Positions 1-8,322 of a DNA stretch of 64,000 bases are shown one piece after another. The stretch is taken from assembly GCF_016865235.1 (NCBI RefSeq), contig NZ_CP064030.1, forward strand, positions 2,790,001 to 2,854,000, read 5' to 3'. Position numbers and translations under genes: made by a program. This stretch comes from Dyella caseinilytica. Lineage in GTDB: Bacteria > Pseudomonadota > Gammaproteobacteria > Xanthomonadales > Rhodanobacteraceae. The number at the start of each line of letters is the position of its first letter. Positions within the stretch are counted from its first letter, which is position 1. The notes under the pieces were generated by a model, which worked only from the letters and a program-made list of their open reading frames with translations, did no database searches and had not been told where the DNA came from.

Positions 1-2
1 AT

Positions 3-503
3 GCTCGCACGCGCTACCAGGCGGAATTGGAATTCTGGTTCGAAGCGCATCACGTCGATACGCAGCAGCTCGATCAGGTGGTGACACGTCACACCTTGAA
101 CGGACTATCCCGTCCTCCGCTTCCGACCAACCGCCTCAATGGCATGCTCAAAGGCTTTATCGACCTTATCGTCGAACAGCGTGGCCGTTATTACGTGGTC
201 GACTACAAATCCAATTGGCTGGGTGAAACCGTAGCGGCTTACACCCCGGCAGCAATGCGCGATGCCACGCTGCAATCACGGTACGACTTGCAGTACGCCA
301 TCTATACGCTGGCTCTGCATCGACAATTGCGCGCTCGCCTGGCCGATTACGACTACGAACGGCATATCGGCGGGGTGCTTTATCTGTACTTGCGCGGCAT
401 CGACCACGCTGGCCATGGCGTACATGCGGAACGCTTGCCGTTTGCATTGATCGATGCAATGGATCGCCTGTTTGCACAAGGAGCACGCGCCAATGTCGCA
501 TAA
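3..503 (+). CDS. recB: RecB, C-terminal part (exodeoxyribonuclease V beta subunit), cut by window edge
   Basis: The frame is open from base 3, so only the last 166 residues are present. They match the RecB nuclease domain: GFIDLIVE, then YYVVDYKSNWLG, carry the Asp ... Asp-x-Lys catalytic set of the RecB family, followed by the conserved RYDLQYAIYTLALHR and GGVLYLYLRG stretches. RecB is the 3'-5' helicase and sole nuclease of RecBCD, which processes double-strand breaks and degrades linear foreign DNA. The stop overlaps the start of recD, so the two are translationally coupled. recB is normally about 1,200 residues; the rest lies upstream of the window. Confidence 0.95.
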   Translation, partial: ARTRYQAELEFWFEAHHVDTQQLDQVVTRHTLNGLSRPPLPTNRLNGMLKGFIDLIVEQRGRYYVVDYKSNWLGETVAAYTPAAMRDATLQSRYDLQYAIYTLALHRQLRARLADYDYERHIGGVLYLYLRGIDHAGHGVHAERLPFALIDAMDRLFAQGARANVA

Positions 504-2469
504 GGCGATGCTCACGATGTTGACCGATGCCGTCGAACGGCATTGGCTACGACCGCTCGATCTGGCCTTTGCGCAGTTCCTCAGCGAGCGCGATCCGCAG
601 GCCGACTCGCGCCTGTTGCTTTTGGCGGCGCTGACCAGCCGGCTGCTTGGCGATGGCCATCCGTGCCTGGATTTGAACGCGCTGGAGGCACTTGCTGCAG
701 AACACACCTGGCCGTCCCATTGGCTGGACCTTCTCGCAGATATTTCACTCTCTGAATCGCCTTTGCTGGCGCGTTCCGATGGCATGCCTGCGAATGCTCC
801 GTTGGTCCTGGATCGGCACCGACTTTATCTCCGCCGGTATTGGCGCTATGAATGCGACGTAGCACAGGAAATTCTTGCCAGATTGTCATCCCGTCCTGTC
901 GATGAAGAACGCTTGCAGACGGAGTTACAACACTTGTTCCCTACCCTTCGTGCAAGTCACATCGAGTGGCCGCGCGTAGCCTGTGCGCTATCGTTGCGTG
1001 GGGGCTTCAGTGTCATGACGGGTGGACCAGGCACGGGCAAAACGACCACGGTCGTGCGCTTACTCGGCTTGTTGCAAACCTTGCAATGGCGCCAGCAAGC
1101 CGCCCCATTGCGCATCAGACTGGCAGCACCGACTGGCAAGGCTGCCGCCCGGCTGAATGCATCCATCGCCCGTCAAATCGCACAACTGGACGTGGATGAG
1201 TCAGTACGCAAAGCCATTCCGCAACAGGTGGAAACGCTACATCGCTTGCTAGGTGCGCGCCCCGACAGCCGCCGTTACACACACGATCGCCGTCGACCGC
1301 TGCATCTGGATGTACTGGTGATCGATGAAGCCTCGATGATCGACCTGGAAATGATGGCAGCCGTACTGGAAGCTTTGCCCTCACATGCCCAGCTGATTCT
1401 TCTTGGTGACAAAGACCAGCTCTCGTCGGTGGAAGCCGGTTCCGTACTCGGCGATCTATGCCGCCGCGCAGAAACGGGCCATTACACACCAGCCGTGGCA
1501 GATTGGCTTCGGAAAATCAGTGGCGACGACATTGAAGCTTTCGTGCGCAACGACGCACAGGCGCTGGATCAGCATATCGCCATGTTGCGTCACAGCCATC
1601 GTTTCGGTGCCACCAGTGGCATCGGACGACTGGCCGCCGCGGTCAATGCCGGTCATATCGAAGAAGTGCATGCTTTACTGGCGTCACGGTCTGGTGATAT
1701 CGCATGGCTATCCACCGACGCGGAGCGCACCCCGTTGGCAACCATCGCTATGGATGGCGATACGGACCGCTTTGATCTCGACGCATCCGGCGCGACGCCA
1801 CAAGGCTTTCGCTTCTATCTCCAGCGCCTGCGGGAACTGCGCCCTGGCTCGAGTGAAGATGTCGTAGCCCATCAAGCCTGGGCTCATAACGTGCTGGAGG
1901 CCTTCAACCACTTCCAACTGCTGTGCGCCGTGCGCCAGGGACCCGCTGGCACCGAACGACTCAATCGCGAGATTGCCTCCAGCCTACATGCCGCGGGCTG
2001 GACCGAGTCGGATCGTGGCTGGTACGAAGGTCGTCCCGTGATGATGATTCGTAACGATTACAGCCTTGGGCTGATGAACGGTGACGTCGGCATCACCTTG
2101 CGCATGCCTGGTTCGGACGGAGTCGTTCGCCTGTATGTGGCGTTCCCGGTAACACGTGCACCCCAGGCAACATCCGGGCAAGAAGAAAGCGCACATGTGC
2201 GCTGCGTCTTGCCATCGCGGCTCGGCGACGTGGAAACGGTATACGCGATGACCGTACACAAATCGCAGGGTTCGGAGTTCGAGCATACGGCGCTGGTTTT
2301 GCCAGAGGAAGAATCCCTTATCCTCACGCGCGAACTTCTATACACCGGCATCACGCGTGCGCGCCGGTGGCTGACCCTGGTAGGAACCCCCGGCAGCATC
2401 GAGCAGGCGCTCGCACAACGAACGCGTCGCTATTCGGGATTGACCGAGCGACTTTTGCATCAACCATAG
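493..2469 (+). CDS. recD: RecD (exodeoxyribonuclease V alpha subunit)
   Basis: 658 residues, a usual RecD length. It is the 5'-3' SF1 helicase of RecBCD. Visible motifs are Walker A GGPGTGKTTTV, Walker B VLVIDEASMIDL, motif III LLGDKDQLSSVEAG, the UvrD-like C-terminal VYAMTVHKSQGSEF and the final LLYTGITRARRWL. An in-frame ATG lies 39 bases upstream, but ATG 493 is preferred: AAGGAG sits at 478-483, nine bases before it, and the start overlaps the recB stop, as is usual in recBD operons. The gene ends before a hairpin shared with the convergent pilus cluster. Confidence 0.95.
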   Translation: MSHKAMLTMLTDAVERHWLRPLDLAFAQFLSERDPQADSRLLLLAALTSRLLGDGHPCLDLNALEALAAEHTWPSHWLDLLADISLSESPLLARSDGMPANAPLVLDRHRLYLRRYWRYECDVAQEILARLSSRPVDEERLQTELQHLFPTLRASHIEWPRVACALSLRGGFSVMTGGPGTGKTTTVVRLLGLLQTLQWRQQAAPLRIRLAAPTGKAAARLNASIARQIAQLDVDESVRKAIPQQVETLHRLLGARPDSRRYTHDRRRPLHLDVLVIDEASMIDLEMMAAVLEALPSHAQLILLGDKDQLSSVEAGSVLGDLCRRAETGHYTPAVADWLRKISGDDIEAFVRNDAQALDQHIAMLRHSHRFGATSGIGRLAAAVNAGHIEEVHALLASRSGDIAWLSTDAERTPLATIAMDGDTDRFDLDASGATPQGFRFYLQRLRELRPGSSEDVVAHQAWAHNVLEAFNHFQLLCAVRQGPAGTERLNREIASSLHAAGWTESDRGWYEGRPVMMIRNDYSLGLMNGDVGITLRMPGSDGVVRLYVAFPVTRAPQATSGQEESAHVRCVLPSRLGDVETVYAMTVHKSQGSEFEHTALVLPEEESLILTRELLYTGITRARRWLTLVGTPGSIEQALAQRTRRYSGLTERLLHQP

Positions 2470-2567
2470 CGATGCTCATGGGTTGCGATTTTCCAGCGCT
2501 TTTCTCGACGACTTCAATGAAATCACGAAGCCACCCAGATTGGCCGCAATCTTTCAGACCACCCAGT

Positions 2568-2595
2568 CGTCATTCCGGCGAAGGCCGCAATGACG
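2568..2595. terminator. REP-like hairpin between convergent recD and pilE
   Basis: Near-perfect dyad CGTCATTCCGGC - gaag - GCCGCAATGACG, with one mismatch. It lies between the recD stop (2469) and the stop of the minus-strand pilin gene (2649). The same 'cgtcattccggcgaaggccg' type of palindrome is widely dispersed in proteobacterial intergenic regions. Its position between convergent genes suggests a bidirectional terminator or mRNA stabiliser. Confidence 0.6.
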
Positions 2596-2648
2596 ACTCA
2601 GACCTCTTGTACTCCAAGGTAAAATTGCAGCACAAGGCTGCCAAACTA

Positions 2649-3068
2649 TCACCAGCACTTGCCATTGGCATTGGCTTGCACATCATCTCGTGCGGGCGTC
2701 TTTGCGCCTCTGCTGTCGATGGACAGATTTCCGCACAGGTCCTTGGCTTGAGTGCGGATAGGCAACGCCACCGCTGTAAATGACTGTGCTGTATCACCAT
2801 CCACTTCGAGCACCAGCTCGTAATAGCCATGTGGTGATATAGCAGGATCAGCAAAGCCGAATTGCGCCAGATCATCCGTGTATCGATTGTAGGTGGCATA
2901 CCAACGCTCTTCACCATTGGCAATCGCCATCAAGGCTTGATGAGCATCCGCACGATGCGCGCGGAACACATAGCGGCTGTAGTTGGTGATCGCCATGGCG
3001 GCAAGCACGGCCGCAATCGCCGCCACCATGATCATTTCCGGCAAAGTAAACCCACGTGAGCGATCCAT
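2649..3068 (-). CDS. pilE: PilE-like type IV (minor) pilin
   Basis: 139 residues. It has a class III signal peptide: short basic leader MDRSRG, then FTLPEMIMVAAIAAVLAAMA with Phe+1 and Glu+5 after the prepilin peptidase (PilD) site, then a hydrophobic alpha-1 helix. The C-terminal half has two cysteines (DLCGN and the final GKCW) that would close the D-region loop. It is the last gene of a minus-strand pilV-pilW-pilX-pilY1-pilE cluster, 12 bases after pilY1. In Pseudomonas and Xanthomonas the pilE of this cluster is a minor pilin that primes pilus assembly, not the major pilin. Confidence 0.88.
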   Translation of the reverse strand: MDRSRGFTLPEMIMVAAIAAVLAAMAITNYSRYVFRAHRADAHQALMAIANGEERWYATYNRYTDDLAQFGFADPAISPHGYYELVLEVDGDTAQSFTAVALPIRTQAKDLCGNLSIDSRGAKTPARDDVQANANGKCW

Positions 3069-3080
3069 CGCTTTTCTCCA

Positions 3081-5297
3081 TCAATCATCGGGATTCAATG
3101 CATACCAGGAGCGGCGGCGCCATAGAGGGCTAGCGAGCCGTAGAGGTATATCCAGGCCACCCGTTTGGGATTTCAAACCGATACCCGGAAAAACCAGCCG
3201 CCCACCACCGATCGTGGCAGCCATAGGCAAAGTCCCGGTGGTACGTGCCTGATTCACGACGCCACCTGCGTACGAAACACCCCCAACCGATACCGCATTC
3301 CCCTGACCACCGGTCGCAGCATCAATGGCGATGACAGCGCTTTGAGGCATGCCGCCGGCATCGACGGCGGGGATCAGCGTATTGACCAGCACGGAGCCGC
3401 TATTGAACAAAGCGGTGGGTGCAGACACGACTCGCTCACCAGCCATAACGTCAAGATCGATGTGCCAACCTCCTGCCGCCAGCGGTAACGCACTGGCCGT
3501 GAGGCTGCGCAACGTGGCATCCGCTTGGATGGTCTGAGTCAAGATCTGCGCCTGCAAGCTGTCACGTGTCACGGTGACCGGATTGCCCTGCTTGTCGATG
3601 GTGTCGCGAATGCCATAGACCGACTGCACCGGGATATCGACCGTTTTGTCACCCGTTCCGAGATATTTTCCGGTGCCAAATACGACGATGAAACGATTCG
3701 TTGCCGGGTCGGGAAACAGCCGAGGCATGACTGTGATGGGTTGTGCATAGGGAGCAGATGGACGATAGGCCAGCGACACTCGCCAATGGGCTGGATTCGG
3801 GGCCGACAGATCGAAACGCCATAGATTACCGGCCAAATCACCCGCAAAGGCCACATCATCGATCTGATTATTGTTGTAGTCACCAAGCACAGGGGTAGCG
3901 AGGCCATACCCGTCAGCACCCCGCGTAGCCGAAGCTGTTCTCAGCTCACGAATCACTTCACCCGTTTGCGCATCCAACACGAACAAGGCGCTGCTGTTTG
4001 CCTGCGCCTGCTTGGCGGCTTTCTCACAGTGAGACGGCTTGTCGGGCTCGCTGCAATCCGGAAAGTACCCGCTCGGCACCAACACAGCCCAGCGGCCGTT
4101 CGCTAGCCGCGCAATAGCTGGCTGGCCATAAGTGTAACCAAGGTCTGCGGGATCATAGCTATCGCCAGTGCTCGAGATACCGGGAGGCGTATCGGCGTCG
4201 AACTCCCACAGCACAGTGCGCCCTGGAAACACCTCATTCGCTGCTTCCGGGCGCGTCACGTCCAGCGCATAAATACCGCGGCCACCGAACCCCAGACCAC
4301 CAGCCAGCAAGGTATGCCATTCGTGATGGCCATGCTCACTGAAAAACACATCACGCGTCACCGGCGTGGCATCGACCGTTGGTTGGAATTGGAAATCGCT
4401 GGCATGCGTCAGATTGCCGAGGTTCGCGTAAGCTGCACGCGGCACATACGCCCAAAGCTCCTTTCCGCTGTTCGCAGGCGCGATACACGTATTGCCAAGT
4501 GCTGTTCCATCACAGCTGAGAGTGGGTGCATGGAACGCATGCAGCATGCCGTCGTTCGTGCCTAGATAGACCACTGGCATCCGATCCGCATCCTTCTCGA
4601 CAAAACGCGCATATGACTCGGCACCGGCAGCCATTTCGGGAGCAGGCACCGACACGCCGTGGATGCGTGTTGGCCAATTATCGGTGTAACGGCCCGTGGG
4701 ATAACCCACATACACGGTCTGGGAATGAATGACCGCGCCAAGCAGGCTTCCACGTACCCGCATGAGGCCATCGCGTTCATCAGAGCGTGCGCCTCGCAGA
4801 TAGTTGACGCGGGCCACCAGGGTATCGCGCTCGACAAGCTCTGGTTTCGGCAACATCAGTCCAGACTTTTCGCTCGCATCGAACGCCGACGAGGGTTCGA
4901 AGGCCATGCCCGTGATCATGCCCGCAGCGCTCAGGCCGGCAGTAAGAATGGTGCGGCGATTGGGCGGTGTTACCAGCTCATCCGTAAGCAGCGTGCCGGC
5001 ATCCCAGACCAGGCGATCATGCGTACCGTCCGCTTTCAAAGTGACCGCTTGCAGCACACCCGACCAGTCCAACGGGTCATAGCCACCTTCAAACGCAAGC
5101 AGTCCTGCGCTCAGCACACTGCCATCCAAACCGAGCACCGCCAACGATGGCACTGCCTGCGTGCGATCCAGAGGCAAGGGGCTGAGTTCCACCGTTCCGG
5201 GAAGTTGGTGCTGCGATGCCAGTACGTTCGTCGCAAGCAAAGACATGGCAAACGTGTATGCAGCGCTCAGACCTAGTCGTTTCGTCATATGCAACAT
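3081..5297 (-). CDS. pilY1: PilY1-type tip adhesin, short form
   Basis: 738 residues with an N-terminal signal peptide (LGLSAAYTFAMSLLATNVLA). It matches the C-terminal beta-propeller domain of PilC/PilY1: VVYLGTNDGMLHAFHA, GIYALDVTRP, and near residue 472 the calcium-loop-like DYNNNQIDD followed by AGDLAGNLWRFDL and VFGTGKYLG. PilY1 proteins are usually 1,100-1,300 residues with an N-terminal von Willebrand-type region; that part is absent here. The signal peptide at the start suggests a naturally short gene, not a 5' truncation. An ATG at 5288 is an alternative start. PilY1 promotes pilus extension and adhesion. Confidence 0.88.
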   Translation of the reverse strand: MLHMTKRLGLSAAYTFAMSLLATNVLASQHQLPGTVELSPLPLDRTQAVPSLAVLGLDGSVLSAGLLAFEGGYDPLDWSGVLQAVTLKADGTHDRLVWDAGTLLTDELVTPPNRRTILTAGLSAAGMITGMAFEPSSAFDASEKSGLMLPKPELVERDTLVARVNYLRGARSDERDGLMRVRGSLLGAVIHSQTVYVGYPTGRYTDNWPTRIHGVSVPAPEMAAGAESYARFVEKDADRMPVVYLGTNDGMLHAFHAPTLSCDGTALGNTCIAPANSGKELWAYVPRAAYANLGNLTHASDFQFQPTVDATPVTRDVFFSEHGHHEWHTLLAGGLGFGGRGIYALDVTRPEAANEVFPGRTVLWEFDADTPPGISSTGDSYDPADLGYTYGQPAIARLANGRWAVLVPSGYFPDCSEPDKPSHCEKAAKQAQANSSALFVLDAQTGEVIRELRTASATRGADGYGLATPVLGDYNNNQIDDVAFAGDLAGNLWRFDLSAPNPAHWRVSLAYRPSAPYAQPITVMPRLFPDPATNRFIVVFGTGKYLGTGDKTVDIPVQSVYGIRDTIDKQGNPVTVTRDSLQAQILTQTIQADATLRSLTASALPLAAGGWHIDLDVMAGERVVSAPTALFNSGSVLVNTLIPAVDAGGMPQSAVIAIDAATGGQGNAVSVGGVSYAGGVVNQARTTGTLPMAATIGGGRLVFPGIGLKSQTGGLDIPLRLASPLWRRRSWYALNPDD

Positions 5298-5303
5298 CCA
5301 AAC

Positions 5304-5996
5304 TCAGGGACTGGCCGGTGCATCGAAGGTGCTCTGCACAACGCGTACGATATTTGGATTGCCACCAGTGCCGCGCGCTGTGATGCGATAGATGTGAACA
5401 TCCACTTCGCCAACACCACCATTGTTTGGCCCTGTGTTGCCCGATTCATGCAGGCTACCTGCACCGGGCGGCCGCATACTGCCGAGATCTTCGATGATGT
5501 ACACCGGATTCTTGGCGAGGGCGGCCGTGGGCTGTCCCTTGCCACTGGTGTAACCCCGTCGCTGGGAGCCGATATAGCTTTTGCCGATACCCGTCACCCA
5601 ACCCGATGCAGTCTGAAATCGTGTGACAGTGCCATTCGCGCTGTAAGGAGCGCTCAGCGGACGGTACATGACGCAGCCGTCGTCTGAAGAGATTCGTCCA
5701 TCCTGGCAATGCAAGTGAATACCGGCCTGGCTCGCGATCGACCATATCCTGTATTCGGCACCTCGAAGTGCCGTCTCGGCGCTGAGGCGCGCCTGCTGTG
5801 CGTTACGCAAACTTCCCGCCATGCGCTGCTGCAGCAAAGCGTGCTGCGCAGTGCCCATGGCCAGCATGGTGATCAGCAGCAGGAAGATCAGCACCATGAT
5901 CAGCGCGAATCCACGTTGCCGTTGCAGTGCTCGCGCCGATAAAAGGAATGTGCCGTGTCGTGACGACGTGCCGATGGACTTGCTACACACGAGCAT
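5304..5996 (-). CDS. pilX: PilX-like minor pilin
   Basis: 230 residues. After a rather long basic leader comes QRGFALIMVLIFLLLITMLA, the PilX N-terminal motif, then the PilX_N signature QQRMAGSLRNAQQARLSAE. The first ATG (5996) gives a leader of about 28 residues with no clear ribosome site, so the true start may be an internal GTG or TTG. It starts two bases after the pilW stop and ends six bases before the pilY1 start, so it is co-transcribed. PilX is part of the minor pseudopilin tip complex with PilV, PilW, PilE and PilY1. Confidence 0.85.
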   Translation of the reverse strand: MLVCSKSIGTSSRHGTFLLSARALQRQRGFALIMVLIFLLLITMLAMGTAQHALLQQRMAGSLRNAQQARLSAETALRGAEYRIWSIASQAGIHLHCQDGRISSDDGCVMYRPLSAPYSANGTVTRFQTASGWVTGIGKSYIGSQRRGYTSGKGQPTAALAKNPVYIIEDLGSMRPPGAGSLHESGNTGPNNGGVGEVDVHIYRITARGTGGNPNIVRVVQSTFDAPASP

Positions 5997-5998
5997 GG

Positions 5999-7348
5999 CT
6001 ATGGATTCACGTTGCGCAAGGCGACCACCGTCGTGAATTCACGTCGCAACATGGGTAAGGGAAAACCTTGCTGCAGCGGAGTCACCTTACGGCCCTTTGC
6101 AGTGGGCGATGCAGGTGTGACTAGCCCGTCTGCCGCATACGTGTAGGCCAGCTCATCCTCCGTGAGCGAGTAAAGGGGTTGTTGCCCGTCCATCAGCAGA
6201 GTCACTTCGATCAAACTTACCGAATGCCACAGGCAACCACGGTCCTGACCGCCACGTATCGGTAATGACACCGAAGAACAATCCCTGCCTGAGCTGTTAT
6301 CGACCTGTTCGGCGGTGTAATAGCGCACTCTGCCATCGCTCAGCTGCACACCGTATTTGAAATCGAGCCGCTCGACCCCGCGCGCGACTTCTTCGGATGA
6401 ACCGTCACGTGATGCCGTGCTGCCACCATTGACGCGGCGTATCAAGCTGCCAGTGGTGTGTCCCATGCCATCGCCGTTGTCCACGACCTTGAGAAAATAG
6501 GTAACGGTTCGCCAATCGCGACTGAGATTGAACAACTTCGGCGCGACCATGTTCTCGAACACTGCCGGCTGGGTGAAATTGTTGCCGGTGGACGTGAGCT
6601 GGCTGCTGCCCTGCCCCGATACCGCGAAAATCTGCCCCTGTGAGCAATCCGCGAGCAGGGCTAACGGATCACCCACCGCAAAATCTTTGGCGCTCAACTT
6701 GCTGGTGGCGGCACTGATATCAATCGACAAGGAACCATCTGCATTCACAGTTATTCCATGGCCATCGGGCGAAAGAGACCAGCCGCCGGATGGGTCGAGA
6801 TAGCGCACAGTGAGCACTGATGCGCCGACGACGCGATCATCTACGGACACTCCCATCGCGGGAATGCTGAATCCATGTCGGTTTCGCTTGTTGCTGGGAT
6901 CGACTGGCTTGCAATCGCTCGCCGCACAATCGTAGCCGCGCATGGCCAGAAAGGATGGCAACGAATACGGCTCGGCGGGTGCAGAGGGATAAGGGCTACC
7001 CCACGGCGTGGTGGCATCGCTCAAGGCCGCCATGAGTGCGCCTGGCTCGCTGGCGTAGACGGTGGGCATGCGCAATTGATCCAGGTAAATACCGGCGGCG
7101 CTGAGGTGACCATTGCCACCGGAGCCGGCGCAGTACGGGGCTCCACTCAACATGAGATCGTCGCGAATCTGCGTGATCGCGAAGCGCCCCTCCTCCTGCA
7201 GACGGGCGAGCTGCTCCTGGGCAAGACGGCTGCGGGAGGAAGACGTGAACACCGCCATTACGCCCGCACTCACCAGTAAGCCCAGCAGCATCGCGATCAT
7301 CAGTTCGATCAGCGACAGACCCCGCTGATAACGCAGACGGCCGCTCAT
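5999..7348 (-). CDS. pilW: PilW-like minor pilin
   Basis: 449 residues. Class III leader MSGRLRYQRG, then LSLIELMIAMLLGLLVSAGV with Glu+5, followed by the PilW pattern RLQEEGRFAITQIRDDLMLSG. The start at 7348 overlaps the pilV stop in an ATGA; an open frame continues upstream but is antisense-like and lacks a leader. PilW is large for a minor pilin and contributes to the pilus tip/initiation complex. There are several cysteine pairs (YDCAASDCKP, DRDCSS..GCLW type) in the C-terminal half. Confidence 0.87.
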   Translation of the reverse strand: MSGRLRYQRGLSLIELMIAMLLGLLVSAGVMAVFTSSSRSRLAQEQLARLQEEGRFAITQIRDDLMLSGAPYCAGSGGNGHLSAAGIYLDQLRMPTVYASEPGALMAALSDATTPWGSPYPSAPAEPYSLPSFLAMRGYDCAASDCKPVDPSNKRNRHGFSIPAMGVSVDDRVVGASVLTVRYLDPSGGWSLSPDGHGITVNADGSLSIDISAATSKLSAKDFAVGDPLALLADCSQGQIFAVSGQGSSQLTSTGNNFTQPAVFENMVAPKLFNLSRDWRTVTYFLKVVDNGDGMGHTTGSLIRRVNGGSTASRDGSSEEVARGVERLDFKYGVQLSDGRVRYYTAEQVDNSSGRDCSSVSLPIRGGQDRGCLWHSVSLIEVTLLMDGQQPLYSLTEDELAYTYAADGLVTPASPTAKGRKVTPLQQGFPLPMLRREFTTVVALRNVNP

Positions 7349-7872
7349 GGCTGAAATTCCCAGGCGAACGTCTGCCGGGCACCGTCGTTCGTATCGGAGG
7401 CAGCCAGACCGATGCCTTGCTCGGTCCAACTGATCGTCATCGTGCAGCTTCCGCCATAGGGTGGCCGCATGCCCAATTCGTCCGAAGCCGGGACATTGGC
7501 GAGACCACGGCTTTCGCAGGAAATGTTCGCCTGCGCATCCGGAGGCAGGAAGGTTTTGAGCTGGCCACTCCAGGCGCCTTTGTCGTGCATGGCCAGTTGC
7601 CGGGGCGTGCATCCTCTGGCGCAGTCCTGGCGCATGGCATTGGGGTAGGCACCGTTGTAGTCCCCCATCCAGACGCCCATCGAGTTGGCCTGCATGCGAT
7701 CGGCCATGCCCTGCGCAAGAAACGTCACCTGGCTACGCAGGTACGCGGAGTGGGTGGAGCGTGCGGACACCACCAGCAGCCCCGCCACGCCGATCAACCC
7801 GACGCTGAATACCAGGATGGCAACCAGAACTTCGATCAACGAGACACCCAATTGGGACGGGCGATAAGGCAT
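7345..7872 (-). CDS. pilV: PilV-like minor pilin
   Basis: 175 residues from the ATG at 7872 (MPYRPSQLG). This start is preferred over the ATG at 7881 because AAGGA lies directly against the upstream ATG and nine bases from 7872. Leader then GVSLIEVLVAILVFSVGLIG, the PilV N-terminal motif with Glu+5, then LLVVSARSTHSAYLRSQVT. It is the first gene of the cluster. A fimT/fimU gene, which often precedes pilV, is not present between here and the tRNA. Confidence 0.86.
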   Translation of the reverse strand: MPYRPSQLGVSLIEVLVAILVFSVGLIGVAGLLVVSARSTHSAYLRSQVTFLAQGMADRMQANSMGVWMGDYNGAYPNAMRQDCARGCTPRQLAMHDKGAWSGQLKTFLPPDAQANISCESRGLANVPASDELGMRPPYGGSCTMTISWTEQGIGLAASDTNDGARQTFAWEFQP

Positions 7873-8043
7873 GGATGACATTCCTTGTTATCCCTGCCGA
7901 TACTTTGGCCATGACGGCAAGGCAGCGGAAGTCGTCCGCCGCCCCAAGGCCGAGTACGGGTGATAAGCCAGCGCACGCCGCAGGCTAAGCCGGCTACTCA
8001 TCAGGACATTCCGACAAGCGTCCCGGTTTCGGCAGGCACCGGC

Positions 8044-8072
8044 TTGCACCGAACCATAAGCCCCCCTAAACT
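8044..8072 (+). promoter_or_regulatory. Candidate promoter of tRNA-Thr
   Basis: TTGCAC (8044-8049) and TAAACT (8067-8072) are separated by 17 bases, and the mature tRNA starts 10 bases after the -10-like hexamer. Each hexamer matches the sigma70 consensus only partly; spacing and position are the main support. Confidence 0.45.
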
Positions 8073-8082
8073 AAGCGGCTCC

Positions 8083-8158
8083 GCCGGAATAGCTCAGTTG
8101 GTAGAGCGGCGCATTCGTAATGCGTAGGTCGTAGGTTCGATTCCTATTTCCGGCACCA
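8083..8158 (+). tRNA. tRNA-Thr (anticodon CGT)
   Basis: 76 bases including an encoded CCA. Acceptor stem GCCGGAA pairs with TTCCGGC; D arm AGCTCAGTTGGTAGAGC; anticodon stem GCGCA/TGCGT with loop TTCGTAA giving anticodon CGT (threonine codon ACG); T arm with GGTTCGATTCC. Its 3' half is the attachment site of the genomic island: the integrase gene starts 165 bases downstream, and a degenerate copy of the tRNA 3' end recurs near 52,774. Confidence 0.97.
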
Positions 8159-8229
8159 GATAGTCATCCAAGCAAGTCCAAAAAAGGCCAGAAACCTCTC
8201 GAAACTAAAGGTTCTGGCCTTTTTTATTG
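8134..8229 (+). repeat. attL: tRNA 3' end plus downstream terminator, left end of island
   Basis: The segment from the T arm of tRNA-Thr through the hairpin terminator recurs at 52,774-52,868 with about ten small differences: 'cctatttccggcaccagatag' here versus the same with one g missing there, then 'atccaagca.gtccaaa.aaggccagaaacc' in both. The repeat is direct, and the integrase lies just inside it, as for P4-type islands that insert into tRNA 3' ends and restore the tRNA. Confidence 0.85.
8185..8226 (+). terminator. Intrinsic terminator after tRNA-Thr
   Basis: Stem AGGCCAGAAACC / GGTTCTGGCCT with one bulged A, loop of about 13 bases, then a T run. It is directly downstream of the tRNA and duplicated at the right island end. 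Confidence 0.75.
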
Positions 8230-8262
8230 TCCGCTGGTGTCCTACCCCATCCATTGAAATCC

Positions 8263-8321
8263 GGGGGTAACTGGGGGTAGCTTTGGGGGTAACGGGCCCA
8301 CCCCCATCAGGCGTTACCCCC
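8263..8321. promoter_or_regulatory. GGGGGTAAC repeats, candidate integrase arm-binding sites (left)
   Basis: GGGGGTAAC at 8263-8271, GGGGGTAG at 8273-8280, GGGGGTAAC at 8285-8293 and an inverted GTTACCCCC at 8313-8321 lie between attL and the integrase ATG. Two more direct copies lie just inside the right end (52,702-52,722). Clusters of a short repeat inside both ends are what arm-type sites of tyrosine integrases look like. The cluster also covers the integrase promoter region, so autoregulation is possible. Confidence 0.5.
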
Positions 8322-8322
8322 A

